Shown: positions 23,205 through 36,400 of the stretch, piece after piece
How positions within the stretch are numbered: position 1 is the stretch's first letter
Layout: each line of letters begins with the position of its first letter
NCBI GenBank assembly: GCA_037043455.1
Contig: JAWPHD010003255.1
Coordinates: forward strand, 1-64,000
Reading direction: 5' to 3'
DNA: 64,000 bases
DNA from: Cyrtodaria siliqua
Lineage: Eukaryota; Mollusca; Bivalvia; Adapedonta; Hiatellidae
Notes under the pieces: generated by a model
What the model saw: the letters and a program-made list of their open reading frames with translations, nothing else
Databases searched by the model: none
Told to the model about the DNA's origin: nothing
Made by a program: the position numbers and the translations under genes

Positions 23205-24030
23205 ATAAGTTAACATAAGTAAAAGGCTCAGATGTGAGCTGATATACGGTGGTAAGCCTTCGTCCGTCGTCCGTCCGTCCGCCAATCCGCCTTCCGTCCA
23301 TCCATTTTCTGTCCGTCCGGACGAACGTCTAATAGCCACTCCATGAATTGCGAGTCGAGTTCAAAATATTGCAAGCAGCAGAGATAGTTATCACTTCTTC
23401 CGCCTTTGTCGTGGTACACGTGTTCAGCCCTGAATTTAGATGTAATCGGGCCAAATTGACGTCAAAGTTCATGACCCTTTTTCGCAATAATTAAATAAAA
23501 AATGACATGTAATTTTTGAAAAGCATTATTATTGTGTTTGTGTATGAAACTAATTTAGGTAATAATCTAACACGAGCCAAAGGTTCATAGGTGGGGTAAT
23601 ATGTATTAATACTGTATTTCAGTCGTCCGTCCGTCCATCCGCCATCTCGTCCGCCCTTTCGCTGTCTGTCGAATTTCAACATTTTGAAAGTATCATAGAG
23701 ACAGGTATCACTCGAATGGGTATTTACTTGTCTTTATCGTGGTACCAGTGCTCAGTCCTGATTTTGTATGTGACAGGAGTAAATTCAGGTCAACGGTCAT
23801 GACCCTGTTTCACAAGAATTAATGAAAAACAAATGAATGTTAAAATTAAAAGAATCTTATTTCTTGTTTATTTATACATCACGTTTCGCGTATTATCACA
23901 CATGAGCCAAAGCGTTAGAGAAAGGCTCAGAGATGAACTAGTATACAGTGATCACTCTTCGATGGGCGTCCGTCTGTCCGTCCGCTCATCTGCCATATCT
24001 CCGCCATGTGTCTTGTAGGGCGAGGTATTT
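23205..24030 (+). repeat. Tandem repeat of ~330-350 bp with CCGT microsatellite
   Basis: Three degenerate units near 23208, 23561 and 23888. Each contains 'aaaggctcag(a)gatgagct' followed by 'gtcgtccgtccgtcc', then 'tatcac(t)..tgtc(t)ttatcgtggtac(c)a', 'tcagtcctgattt' and 'catgaccct(g)tttc(g/a)ca(a)taatta'. The frames through it are shadows of the repeat. Confidence 0.7.
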
Positions 24031-24328
24031 TTTATTTTATTTTTTGTACTTTGAACGGATTTTTCTCAGAAACAGTTTTGACGAATTTGACCAATGCACA
24101 TGGGTGATCCTGATATCATTGGTTTTCAAGTTTGTTAAAATAAGATCAGTGAGACATCCAAGATGGCCGCCATTACTAAGCATAGCTTATGTCTTAAAGC
24201 ATCATTTTCTCAAGAGCTGCTTAACAGATTTCGACAGTTATTACTCAGAAATGATTCCTAGGACTGGACTTTCAAGCTTATTCAAACAAAAACCCATGTA
24301 TAGAGATTTCACATGTTTCCTTAGACAG

Positions 24329-25160
24329 ATATAGACCGTGAGCCATACACGTTTTTTTTACCATCTCAAGGGACACATTGCAAATTGTAACTTTTACGGA
24401 CGGCTACAACAGATATAGACCGTGAGCCATACGCTTTTTTGTTACCATCTCAAGGGACAAATTCTTACTAGTACCATGTTATTGAGTACCTTGTAGAGAA
24501 ACAAAAAATCCATGATAGCAGTGTGAACAGGGTAGCTGATTCCTATTATTAGAGTTATCTCCCCCTTTAAGCAAAACTCTTGTTTCTTTAAAAACTCGTT
24601 TTCGCTGAAACTAGAAGAGCTACAGGTCTTATGTATTATACATTCAGGGTCCTCTACCAAGTATTTATAAAATGGTGACCCCAGGGTCAAATGTGGCCCA
24701 GCCCCGGGGGTAACATTTTTTCATAGTTATATAGGAAATCTTTAAAAAATAAATAATTTTCTCTAAAACGGTAAGAGCTAGAGGTCCCATTTTATGCATG
24801 AAGCATAAGCTTATGGTCCACTAGCAAGTCTGTTAAAATGTTGACCCTGGGGTCATATCTGGCTCCGCCCCATGGGTCATATATTTACATAGAGTCATAT
24901 AAAAACATCTTTAAAATCTCTTCTTTAAAAAAAACAAGAGCCAGAGGTCTACTATTGTACAAGCTTATGGTTCTCTACCACTTTTGTTCAAATCGTGACT
25001 CTGTGTCCAACTATGGCCCGGTTCTGGGGTTAAAGTTTTACAAAGAGTTATATAGGAAAGTCCATAACAATATTCTTTTTCTGATACCAGGGAGTAAGTA
25101 TACGATGTATACTTGTAGACTTACTCCCTGCTGATACTACAAGAGCTAGAGGTCGAATAC
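24329..25160 (+). repeat. Two direct repeats, then ~170 bp tandem repeats
   Basis: 'agatatagaccgtgagccatac(a)cg.ttttttaccatctcaagggaca' occurs at 24329 and 24410. From about 24480 four degenerate units follow: 'agttat(a/c)t..gaaa(a)tctttaaaa...aa(g)agc(t/c)agaggtc', 'tt.t(g)gttc(t)ctacca', and 'tga(c)ccc(t/c)ggggtcaaatgtggcc(c)...cc(c)ggggtaa'. This repeat style is frequent in bivalve intergenic DNA. Confidence 0.7.
25089..25132. repeat. Perfect-stem hairpin
   Basis: 'cagggagtaagtatac' pairs with '(gtatactt)gtagacttactccctg'. A 12-16 bp stem lies at the end of the preceding tandem repeat. This could be an element terminus. Confidence 0.6.
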
Positions 25161-25289
25161 GAAGCATGTAGCATATAGTGGGGCAGATTGGTGACATATA
25201 TTGATAAAATTGTGCATTTTGTGACAAAAGCACCAAACTTGACACATATCTAGACAATACTTTACTAAACATTTTTGGCTATGGACCCA

Positions 25290-25500
25290 CCTCAGATTTT
25301 GAAAAATGGCCGCCATTTTCAAAATGGCCGCCAAATATTCCACAATAAATTAATGAAGCCCATAATTAATTGGTTTCATCAAAACTTGTTATTGTAGATA
25401 CACTAAATTCAAGACATTAATAGACAATAAAACATGCAATATAATTTGGGTCATTTTGTTCTTCAAAATAGCCGCAATTTTCAAAATGGCCGCCGAAAAC
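25290..25500 (+). repeat. 'aaaatggccgcc' repeat pair
   Basis: 'aaatggccgccattttcaaaatggccgcc' near 25303 and 'aaatagccgcaattttcaaaatggccgcc' near 25467, with related flanks (a unit of about 165 bp, two copies). Confidence 0.55.
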
Positions 25501-26405
25501 TGATTATTTTTTTTATTTATTTTTAGAAAGCAATCAAAATGTTGATGTGTTTTACAAAGGTGTTGTCTTGATATATTTATGTGTATGTCTATACTTCAAT
25601 AAATAGTTGTTAGATACAGAGCTATACTTCAGGGGTTAGGGTTTTACACATGCATACTATGCCAACTCTGAGTCTATGTTGATTGAGTTGTCTTTACCCT
25701 TAAGCATTTCTGAAGTGGGTTTAAGTTTCAGTCTCATCTTTATTAGCGGCTTTTAGTTTATAATAACTCGTAAGTATACATCCAGTGACTTGGTAAAGGG
25801 ATATACAACAATCGCGAACTGTTTAACAAGCATCCAAATTGATTAATCCAATATCAATTTGACTTTAAAACTTCCTGCATATATTTATACAATGCAGAAT
25901 TTTTTAATTGTTTGTGGCTATTCTATTACAAGTTTTAATATATTATTGGTGCAATATATTCCCCAATGAGCAATATGTAAAACTAATTTGCTTTGAACTA
26001 TTTGCATTATTATTAAAACTGATTTTAAAACATTCATATGAAGTAGCAAAACTAACGGGACGCCGCAGGCTATAAAACAAATTAATCTGGCGAGTCTTCT
26101 AAACGCTTGGAGAAAAAATATCGCAAAGGATACTTAAACAATATTTCTCATCTCCGATTTATCGGAATTAGATTTAATTACGACCTTAAATTACATTTGT
26201 TGTTTTAATAAACAATATTAACAAGACACTATCAGAAAACAAAATCAAAAAGAAGTTTGATTACACAAACTCAACTGTAATAAGCGATCAGATCATTTGA
26301 ACAATTTCAATATGAGTGCTAACATTAAATTTAATCTAATCTTACTGATCTATGATATGAATGGTATAACTTTTCTTAATCACAGTCACAGTTCCCAACG
26401 TCCCA
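25501..26405. other. AT-rich intergenic DNA, nothing recognised
   Basis: No supported gene, RNA or repeat. Confidence 0.4.
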
Positions 26406-26409
26406 TATT

Positions 26410-27290
26410 AATAAAAGACTGGATACATCATTCCTGCTTTCACACATCCTTTGCAACACACTTGTCTCTTTGACATTTACATTTAATAAGTACCTTGCAA
26501 ACGCTGAGGCCTGTGGTAGTGTTATCGAGAATGGCTTCAACATATCCTCTTCCAACCCCAGTCACCGAATGTAGGCATTTCACAGGTGGACCTAAAGGCC
26601 ATGTCTCCAACAATGTCCAATTACAACATGTTAAACAACTCGGCAGGTGTGCTTGAAAAGAGCTACAGCAATTAGTGACATGGATTTGTTTTATCTTGGA
26701 ACCATAGAAGGTCAACAATTCTTTGCGACATGAACATGTACTTCCTCTTGTCATACACTTTCCAACAAGCTCAACGTTTGGAATTGGAAAGCTTGTGCAA
26801 CATCAACATAGTATTTCCAGACTTTCCATGCACAGGTTTTACCTCTTTCAGCAAATGAAGAGCAACTATTCGTCTTGGTTTATATGAACTAATGAATAGG
26901 TCATACAGTGTGCAACGAAGAACCTAAAGTGATTCCTAGCTCCTCAAATTAATCATAGCTCATCTAACTGTATTTACTGTACCATTGCTATAACATCTAC
27001 TACAACGTTTGTGTCTATTGTATATAGCATAAGTTTAATGAAGTATTGTTTGGCATATGTCACATGCAACAAACGCATTGTATCGTATCATCTTGGAGAA
27101 ATGATCGAGATAGCCTCAGATTGTCGTCGTCTGATACAAGGCACATCTTCATCGCTGTTTTATTGAACATGTTTTTAGTTTCTCTTCTATCGCAACCGAT
27201 TGCTATGCTAGTTAACCAGAGCTCTGACTTTGTTTTGCATGATGGCCGTCACCTACTAAATCTTCTGCAAGTGACATGCAACAATGTGTA
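26410..27290 (-). pseudogene. Decayed cysteine-rich uncharacterised invertebrate gene
   Basis: The best-preserved piece is a 104-codon minus frame (26440-26754) ending in a Cys cluster (KCKCQRDKC) next to a Cys-rich start (CSCRKELL). In other frames upstream on the same strand come 'AWKVWKYY..VAQAFQ' near 26815-26845, 'TIDTNVVVDVIAM' near 26985-27025 and 'CLVSDDDNLRL' near 27110-27150. In that order these resemble a large uncharacterised gene family common in mollusc and other invertebrate genomes: a TVDTDVV-like strand, an AWK-phase block, and a C-terminal C.C...C.C array. At least three frame changes and several stops separate them. Family assignment is from memory of the pattern. Confidence 0.45.
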
Positions 27291-27609
27291 AAAGAACTTG
27301 TTAATCATACTAATCTTTTGCAAGCATTAACAAGCATTTTAAGGCAGCTCGTATCGTCTGATTAAAATCCAAAAAAGTTTTCCAAATTTAGAAAAGGCTA
27401 ATGAGACACTCTAATCCGCCATTAATCGGAACCTAATATGATACATATATATGCGAGGAGAGAAAGCAAGTCATAGAATATGTTATATAAGTTGGTGACC
27501 ACTGAGGAAAGAAAACATGTTTTGGTTTATATGTTTAAAGACATACTTGGTTATGTCATCTATAACCTCTGTTACAAACGTGTCATGCTTTGCATGACAT
27601 CATTTACCT

Positions 27610-27755
27610 ATTTTTTGGGCAATTTCTGTCACACGAGAGTCGTCTATGTAACGTAAGTCAAGTACCGGTAAATACTCAATATTGTCCTTGAATATATTTT
27701 CTAATTCTTCTACCGTGTCACTCAAACTGTTCTGAACATCTTTAACGTGTTCATG
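27610..27755 (-). pseudogene. Coding-like fragment, unknown
   Basis: A minus frame of about 49 codons with good composition (DTVEELENIFKDNIEYL, then PVLDLRYIDDSRV, ending AQKIGK*). It has no start and no recognisable domain. It lies 320 bp upstream of the pseudogene at 26410-27290 on the same strand and may be an earlier part of it. Confidence 0.3.
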
Positions 27756-27759
27756 ATGG

Positions 27760-28970
27760 AAAAGATCAGAGTTTTTTCATAGGCAGCGCCTGAAGAATCA
27801 AATCATTGCCATAACTGAAATTATTAACACATGACCATATCTGGTTCAGAGATCATACAATGTGGAAGCTGCGATGTGTTTACAGCACCTACTGCACCTT
27901 CATCTTCTTCACAATCTTATATTTCTGATTGTGAGCTTCTTCATTGGGTATTGATGAGACAAGACTAATGAAGTTTGTCTCACACACAGAGATGACTAAT
28001 TTTAAGATTTAAAGTGTAACTGAACAGTACTGCAATTGCGAACTTTTGGTTTCTTTTTATGATCGTCATGTGCAATACTCAATGGTCTAAGGCATGCCTT
28101 GCTCACACTTCAAATAACTGTAAGCCCGGTTTACCATACGTATGGTAATCAAGGGATGAGCATTCCCTGATGCATGTGTTTATTTCATAAAGGAATCTGC
28201 AGTGTCATAATTGCCACAAGGGCACTGGTACATCTATGGTCTTCAAACAAGTCTCAGATTGTTTTAAGTGCCTCCATTTTAAATACGAATGCTTCAACGC
28301 AAAATGCCATTATGACCTTCACATTGGGTTTCAGGCCAATTTCATTGTTTCTGCTCGGCAACTATATAGTTTAGACGCAGTTAACCCGTTAGCATAAAAT
28401 ATCTTCGCGCTTAGGTTTTGTTTACTTGTTTCGTCTTGTAAATAAGATTTACCAAGTTAATGTATTTTAGGGTTTTATAAATATATTTTATAATGAACCG
28501 ACAGTTTCTGATAAGAATATTAGTTTAGTACCCTTCAGAAATTCCAAAGGCTGGAGAAAACATAGAGTCAATCCGAAGTGAAAGTTGATTTAAACGTGTA
28601 AAACACATTAATCATAGGGTGCCTGTAAATAACTCTTTATTGCAATATTGACAAACAAATACTATAAATAGTTGCCCTACCATATTGCTAAAACTTGTGT
28701 GAACTAATGTTTCATTTCATTTATCTTATGAACACTGCACTTATGCATAAAATGGGTAGTCTTACCTGGGCTTATTGTCTTCATAACAAATAAAGCAAGT
28801 ATAAACAATGGCTAAAACAATTAGCACATATATTTTTGCCAGAGGCTAAATTTCACATGGTTTTGTTTTAAATTACACCTTGAGACATCGGGTGATTTAA
28901 AGCTACAGTATAGTATCAGTTAGTCTCCATTTATATCTTCAAAATTAAAACAAGAGACGAAAATTCCACG
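27760..28970. other. Intergenic DNA, nothing firm
   Basis: A 16 bp perfect palindrome 'taccatacgtatggta' lies near 28130. The frame at 28174-28374 is not supported by any signature. Confidence 0.4.
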
Positions 28971-28974
28971 AAAA

Positions 28975-29440
28975 CCTTATTTTTGTGTGTTTTATCACAT
29001 GATTGAAGGTCAGGGTCATAGAAAAATGGTATGGTTGGACAGGTAACACTTATATGTAACAACTGTAGAATACCAAAGGAATCAGTTGGCTATTATTCAA
29101 GTTATTATGCATTGGAAAAACTCGGACAAACTTCTTAACCACAAGTTGACATTTTAAAACTAGTATTACCTTGCATTTAAGGTCAAAGTCATGTCAAGTC
29201 ACACTGGACTTGTAAGATAGCTAATGTTTATATGCACATATCAAATCAATCTGTTTTAAAGTATTCAAGTTATGTGTTGGAGAAACTTTGAAAAAAATGT
29301 TTAACCAAAAGTGGACCTTTTCAAGCAGGTCGAAGTCTTGGAAACATTGGTATTGTTGGAGAGCTACTGATCATATGTAACAGATCTGCAATTATCGATC
29401 TGTTGAACATTATCCAGTTTATGTTTGGGAGAAACAAAGG
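28975..29440 (+). repeat. Degenerate tandem repeat, ~175 bp x3
   Basis: Units of the form 'aaggtca(g/a)(g/a)gtcat(a)g..aa..ggtat(t)gttgga(c)aggtaac...atatgtaaca...ctgt...attat(t)caagttat(t/g)tgttggagaaac(t)...acaa', starting near 29006, 29182 and 29325. Non-coding. Confidence 0.6.
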
Positions 29441-29550
29441 CAAAATTTGACATCGCCAGACATCATCATACTAATATCCGGATCCTTCCTTTGATACATA
29501 TGGTTAAAATTCAAAATCTGATAACTCATATTAATGACCTAAAATGAACG

Positions 29551-29580
29551 AAATGTGCAATACCTTTGAGTATTGCACAT
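29551..29580. repeat. Hairpin, 12 bp perfect stem
   Basis: 'aatgtgcaatac' pairs with 'gtattgcacatt' around a 6 nt loop. No flanking transcription unit is known, so I do not call it a terminator. Confidence 0.5.
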
Positions 29581-29944
29581 TCCTTGTAATTCTGCATTTT
29601 GCTGGAGTTGATGCATTGAGAGTTCTGATACAAGTGGAGCGTGTCCTCCCATCTGTTGTGACTCCTTGTGGAGGTCACTGACCAGAACAGGGAATGGTGG
29701 AGAAATACCCGTCTTTCTGTTTACTTCGTGCAATCCTGAAATATTACAAATAACATTATAACACAAGAAAAAGTAGAATTGACGGAGTTATTTTCCCATG
29801 AAAATGAAGTTCAAGGTTGTAGGTGGAAACTTCATGTCCGAAAGCAATAAACTCTTAACCAAGTAATTTAGTTTTCAAGATCAAACTATTTCATTAACAA
29901 TAAATAAACCATATGGATAATGGGACCTTCTAGCAATAAGTAAT

Positions 29945-32900
29945 GCTCAAAAACAGCAGATATCCTAATATTAGCAATTAGCAGCGTTCAAGCTGTCGAG
30001 TTATGGCAAGAGATCCTCAATGTAAGAATTTTTAAATTATCCCCACCTGCACCCAACACCGTACAACTCTTATAAGCCCAACTGATTCCCGGTCTGGTTT
30101 TCGCTATAAAACAGCAGACATCCTAATTTTAGCAATTTGCAGCTTTCAAGCTGTCGAGTTATGGCAAAAGATCCTCAATGTAAGAATTTATCAATTATCC
30201 CCACCCGCACCCAACACCGTACAACTCTTATAAGCCCAACTCATTCCCGGTCTGGTTTCCACTAAAAAAACAGCAGACATCCTAATTTGATAGAAATAGT
30301 GAAAACAGCCAACAGAAAACAGCCAGGCTTACAACAGCCAGACATAAGCCAAACTGATTCCCATGCAGTCTGGTTTTCACTAAAAACCAGCAGATATCCT
30401 AATTTTAGCAATTTACAGCTTTCAAGCTGTCGAGTTATGGCAAAAGATCCTCAATGTAAGAATTTATAAATTATCCCCATCCGCACCCAACACCGTACAA
30501 CTCTTATAAGCCCAACTGATTCCCAGTCTGGTTTTCACTAAAAAACAGCAGACATCCTAATTTGATAGATATAGTGAAAACAGCCAACAGAAAATAGCCA
30601 GGCTTACAACAGCCAGACATAAGCCCAACTGATTCCCTGTCTGGTTTTCACTAAAAAACAGCAGACATCCTAATTTGATAGATTTAGTGAAAACAGCCAA
30701 CAGAAAACAGCCAGGCTTACAACAGCCAGACATAAGCAAAACTGATTCCCGGTCTGGTTTTCACTATAAAACAGCAGACATCCTAATTTTAGCAATTTGC
30801 AGCTTTCAAGCTGTCGAGTTATGGCAAATGATCCTCAATGTAAGAATTTATGAATTATCCCTCCTCCACACGCACCCAACACCGTACAACTCTTATAAGC
30901 CCAACTGCTTTCCGGTCTGGTTTTCGCTACAAAACAGCAGACATCCTAATTGTGGCAATTTGCAGCTTTCAAGCTGTCGAGTTATGGCAAAAGATTCTCA
31001 ATGTAAGAATTTAAAAATTATCCCCACCCGCACCCAACACCGTACAACTCTTATAAGCCCAACTGATTCACGGTCTGGTTTTCACTAAAAAACCAGCAGA
31101 CATCCTAATTTGATATATATCGTGAAAACAGCCAACAGAAAACAGCCAGGCTTACAACAGCCAGACATAAGCCCAACTGATTCCCAGTCTGGTTTTCACT
31201 AAAAAATAGCAGATATCCTAATTTTAGCAATTTGCAGTTTTCAAGCTGTTGAGTTATGGCAAAAGATCTCATTGTAAGAATTTATAAATTATCCCCACCT
31301 GCACCCAACACCGTACAACGCTTATAAGCCCAAATGATTCCCGGTCTGGTTTTCACTAAAAAACAGCAGACATCCTAATTTGATAGATATAGTGAAAACA
31401 GCCAACAGAAAACAGCTAGGCTTACAACAGCCAGACATAAGCCCAACTGATTCCCGGTCTGGTTTTCACTAAAAAAACAGCAGACATCCTAATTTGATAG
31501 ATATAGTGAAAACAGCCAACAGAAAACAGCCAGACTTACAATAGCCAGACATAAACCCAACAGATTCCCGGTTTGGTTTTCACTAAAAAACAGCAGACAT
31601 CCTAATTTGATAGATATAGTGAAAACAGCCAACAGAAAATAGCCAGACTTACAACAGCCAGACATAAGTCCAACTGATTCCCGGTCTGGTTTTCGCTATA
31701 AAACAGCAGACATCCTAATTTTAGCAATTTGCAGCTTTCAAGCTCTCGAGTTATGGCAAAAGATCCTCAATGTAAGAATTTATAAAGTATCCCCAACCGC
31801 ACCCAACACTGTACAATTCTTATAAGCCAAACTGATTCCCGGTCTGTTTTTCACTAAAAAAACAGCAGACATCCTAATTTGATATATATCGTGAAAACAG
31901 CCAACAGAAAACAGCCAGGCTTACAACAGCCAGACATAAGCCCAACTGATTCCCAGTCTGGTTTTCACTAAAAAATAGCAGATATCCTAATTTTAGCAAT
32001 TTGCAGTTTTCAAGCTGTTGAGTTATGGCAAAAGATCTCATTGTAAGAATTTATCAATTATCCCCACCTGCACCCAACACCGTACAACGCTTATAAGCCC
32101 AAATGATTCCCGGTCTGGTTTTCACTAAAAAACAGAAGACATCCTAATTTGATAGATAGATATAGTGAAAACACCCAACAGAAAACAGCCAGACTTACAA
32201 TAGCCAGACATAAACCCAACATATTTCCGGTCTGGTTTTCACTAAAAAAACAGCAGACATCCTAATTTTAGCAATTTGCAGCTTTCAAGCTCTCGAGTTA
32301 TGGCAAAAGATCCTCAATGTAAGAATTTATAAAGTATTCCCACCCGCACCCAACACCGTACAAGTCTTATAAGCCCAAGTGATTTCCAGTCTGGTTTTCA
32401 ATAAAAAAACAGCAGACATCCTAATTTGATAGATATAGAGAAAACAGCCAACAGAAAACAGGCAGGCTTACAACAGCCAGACATAAGCCCAACTGATTCC
32501 CAGTGTGGTTTTCACTAAAAAACAGCAGATATCCTAATTTTAGCAATTTGCAGCTTTCAAGCTGTTGAGTTATGGCAAAAGATCCTCAGTGTAAGAATTT
32601 ATCAATTATCCCCACCTGCCCCCAACACCGTACAACTCTTATAAGCCCTAATGATTCCCAGTCTGGTTTTCACTAAAAAAACAGCAGACATCCTAATTTG
32701 ATAGATATAGTGAAAACAGCAAACAGAAAACAGCCAGATTTACAATAGCCAGACAAACACCCAACAGATTCCCGGTCTGGTTTTCACTAAAAAACAGCAG
32801 ACATCCTAATTTTAGCAATTTGCAGCTTTCAAGCTGTCGAGTTATGGCAAAAGTTCCTCAATGTAAGAATTTATCAATTATCCCCACCCGCACCCAACAC

Positions 32901-35900
32901 CGTACAACTCTTATAAGCCCAACTGATTCCCGGTCTGGTTTTCACTAAAAAACCAGCAGACATTCTAATTTGATATAGTGAAAACAGCAACAGAAAACAG
33001 CCAGGCTTACAACAGCCAGACATAAGCCCAACTGATTCCCAGTCTGGTTTTCACTTAAAAACTGCAGATATCCTAATTTAAGCAATTTGCAGTTTTCAAG
33101 CTGTTGTGTTATAGCAAAATATCCTCATTGTAAGAATTTATAAATTATCCCCACCTGCACCAAACACCGTACACCTCTTATAAGCCCAACTGATTCCCGG
33201 TCTGGTTTTCACTAAAAAACAGCAGACATCCTAATTTTAGCAATTTGCAGCTTTCAAGCTGTCGAGTTACGGCAAAAGATCCTCAATGTAAGAATTTATA
33301 AATTATCGCCACCCGCACCCAACACCGTACAACTCTTATAATTATAAGCCCAACTGATTCCCAGTCTGGTTTTCACTAAAAACAGCAGACATCCTAAATT
33401 GATAGATATAATGAAAACAGCCAACAGAAAACAGCCAGGCGTACAACAGCCAGATATAAGCCCAACTGATTCCCGGTCTGGTTTTTACTAAAAAACAGCA
33501 GAAATCCTAATTTTAGCAATTTGCAGCTTTCAAGCTGTCGGGTTATGGAAAAAGATCCTCAATGTAAGAATTTATGAATTATCCCTCTCCCATACGCACC
33601 CAACACCGTACAACTCTTATAAGTCAAACTGCTTTCCGGTCTGGTTTTCGCTAAAAAACAGCAGACATCCTAATTTTGGCAATTTGCAGCTTTCAAGCTG
33701 TCGAGTTATGGCAAAAGATCCTCATTGTAAGAATTTATAAATTATCCCCACCTGCACCCAACACCGTACAACTCTTATAAGCCCAAATGATTCCCGGTCT
33801 GATTTTCACTAAAAAACAGCAGACATCCTAATTTGATATAGTAAAAACAGCCAACAGAAAACAGCCAGGCTTACAACAGCCAGACATAAACCCAACTGAA
33901 TCCCAGTGTGGTTTTCACTAAAAAATAGCAGATATCCTAATTTTAGCAATTTACAGCTTTAAAGCTGTCGAGTTATGGCAAAAGATCCTCAATGTAAGAA
34001 TTTATAAATTATCCCCACCCGCACACAACACCGTACAACTCTTATAAGCCCAACTGATTCCCAGTCTGGTTTTCACTAAAAAACAGCAGACATCCTAATT
34101 TGATAGATATAGTGAAAACAGCCAGCAGAAAATAGCCAGGCTTACAACAGCCAGACATAAGCCCAACTGATTCCCTGTCTGGTTTTCACTAAAAACAGCA
34201 GACATCCTAATTTGATAGATTTAGTGAAAACAGCCAACAGAAAACAGCCAGGCTTACAACAGCCAGACATAAGCAAAACTGATTCCCGGTCTGGTTTTCA
34301 CTATAAAACAGCAGACATCCTAATTTTAGCAATTTGCAGCTTTCAAGCTGTCGAGTTATGGCAAATGATCCTCAATGTAAGAATTTATGAATTATCCCTC
34401 CTCCACACGCACCCAACACCGTACAACTCTTATAAGCCCAACTGCTTTCCGGTCTGGTTTTCGCTACAAAACAGCAGACATCCTAATTGTGGCAATTTGC
34501 AGCTTTCAAGCTGTCGAGTTATGGCAAAAGATTCTCAATGTAAGAATTTAAAAATTATCCCCACCCGCACCCAACACCGTACAACTCTTATAAGCCCAAC
34601 TGATTCCAGGTCTGGTTTTCACTAAAAAACAGCAGACATCCTAATTTGATAGATATAGTGAAAACAGCCAAGAGAAAACAGCTAGGCTTACAACAGCCAG
34701 ACATAAGCCCAACTGATTCCCAGTCTGGTTTTCACTTAAAAACGGCAGATATCCTAATTTAAGCAATTTGCAGTTTTCAAGCTGTTGTATTATAGCAAAA
34801 TATCCTCAATGTAAGAATTTATAAATTATCGCCACCCGCACCCAACACCGTACAACTCTTATAATTATAAGCCCAACTGATTCCAAGTCTGGTTTTCACT
34901 AAAAACAGCAGACATCCTAAATTGATAGATATAGTGAAAACAGCCAACAGAAAACCGCCAGACTTACAACAGCCAGATATAAGCCCAACTGATTCCCGGT
35001 CTGGTTTTCACTAAAAAACAGCAGACATCCTAATTATAGCAATTTGCAGCTTTCAAGCTGTCGGGTTATGGCAAAAGATCCTCAATGTAAGAATTTATGA
35101 ATTATCCCTCTCCCATACGCACCCAACACCGTACAACTCTTATAAGTCAAACTGCTTTCCGGTCTGGTTTTCGCTAAAAAACAGCAGACATCCTAATTTT
35201 GGCAATTTGCAGCTTTCAAGCTGTCGAGTTATGGCAAAAGATCCTCAATGTAAGAATTGATCAATTATCCCCACCCGCACCCAACACCGTACAACTCTTA
35301 TAAGCCCAACTGATTCCCGGTCTGGTTTTCACTAAAAAACAGCAGACATCCTAATTTGATAGATATAGTGAAAACTGCCAACAGAAAACGGCCAGACTTA
35401 CAATAGCCAGACATAAACCCAACAGATTCCCGGTCTGGTTTTCACTAATGAACAGCAGACATCCTAATTTTAGCAATTTGCAGCTTTCAAGCTCTCGAGT
35501 TATGGCAAAAGATTCTCAATGTAAGAATTTATAAATTATTCCCACCCGCACCCAACACCGTACAACTCGTATAAGCCCAACTGATTCCCAGTCTGGTTTT
35601 CACTTAAAAACAGCAGACATCCTAATTTGATAGATATAGTGAAAACAGTCAACAGAAAACAGCCAGGCTTACAACAGCCAGACATAAGCCCAACTGATTC
35701 CCGGTCTGGTTTTCACTATAAAGCAGCAGACATCCTAATTTTAGCAATTTGCAGCTTTCAAGCTGTCGAATTTTGGCAAAAGGTCCTCAATGTTAGAATT
35801 TATCAATTATCCCCACCCGCACCCAATACCGTACAACTCTTATAAGCCCAACTGATTCCAGGTCTGGTTTTCACTAAAACACAGCAGACATCCTAATTTT

Positions 35901-36394
35901 AGCAATTTGCAGCTTTCAAGCTGTCGAGTTACGGCGAAAGATCCTCAATGTAAGGATTTATAAATTATCCCCACCCGCACCCAACACCGTACAACCCTTA
36001 TAATTATAAGCCCAACTGATTCACAGTCTGGTTTTCACTAAAAACAGCAGACATCCTAAATTGATAGATATAGTGAAAACAGCCAACAGAAAACAGCCAG
36101 ATATAAGCCCAACTTATTCCCGGTCTGGTTTTCACTAAAAAACAGCAGACATCCTAATTTTAGCAATTTGCAGCTTTCAAGCTGTCGAGTTATGGCAAAA
36201 GATCCTCAATGTAAGAATTTATGAATTATCCCTCCCCCATACGCACCCAACACCGTACAACTCTTATAAGCCCAACTGCTTTCCGGTCTGGTTTTCGCTA
36301 CAAAACAGCAGACATCCTAATTTTGGCAATTTCCAGCTTTGAAGCTGTCGAGTTATGGCAAAAGATCCTCAATGTAAGAATTGATAAATTATCC
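29945..36394 (+). repeat. Two-monomer satellite-like array, left part
   Basis: Built from monomer A (about 158 bp: 'agcccaactgattcccggtc ... agcaatttgcagctttcaag ... ctcttata') and monomer B (about 113 bp: same first ~55 bp, then 'gatagatatagtgaaaacag ... agccagacata'). The shared first part ends 'cagcagacatcctaattt'. A and B alternate irregularly, all on one strand. Monomers differ by a few percent plus small indels. Longer duplications lie on top, for example about 640 bp near 30440-31080 repeated at 33977-34617, in which a 137-codon frame is identical. Open frames of 60-137 codons here are products of the repeat. Confidence 0.95.
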
Positions 36395-36400
36395 CCATCA
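36395..36400. repeat. Target-site duplication, left (CCATCA)
   Basis: The same six bases, CCATCA, follow the right end at 50354-50359. Removing the element and one copy restores a normal array monomer ('ttatcccca...gcacccaacacc'). 6 bp is the usual duplication made by Polinton integrases. A 5 bp CCATC duplication with one extra A in the left end is an equal reading. Confidence 0.85.

Noticed and set aside
29551..29580. Rho-independent-type terminator
   Set aside because: Eukaryotic context, no U tract, and no gene ending nearby.
30675..31088. A 137-codon open frame, repeated identically at 34212-34625
   Set aside because: It lies wholly inside the A/B satellite monomers. The same peptide text recurs in every frame-compatible monomer, and the identity comes from a recent block duplication, not from selection on a protein.
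29945..36394. CRISPR-like look of repeats with varying spacers
   Set aside because: Repeats are 113-158 bp, not 23-50 bp. The 'spacers' are themselves repeated, no cas genes are present, and the sequence is eukaryotic.
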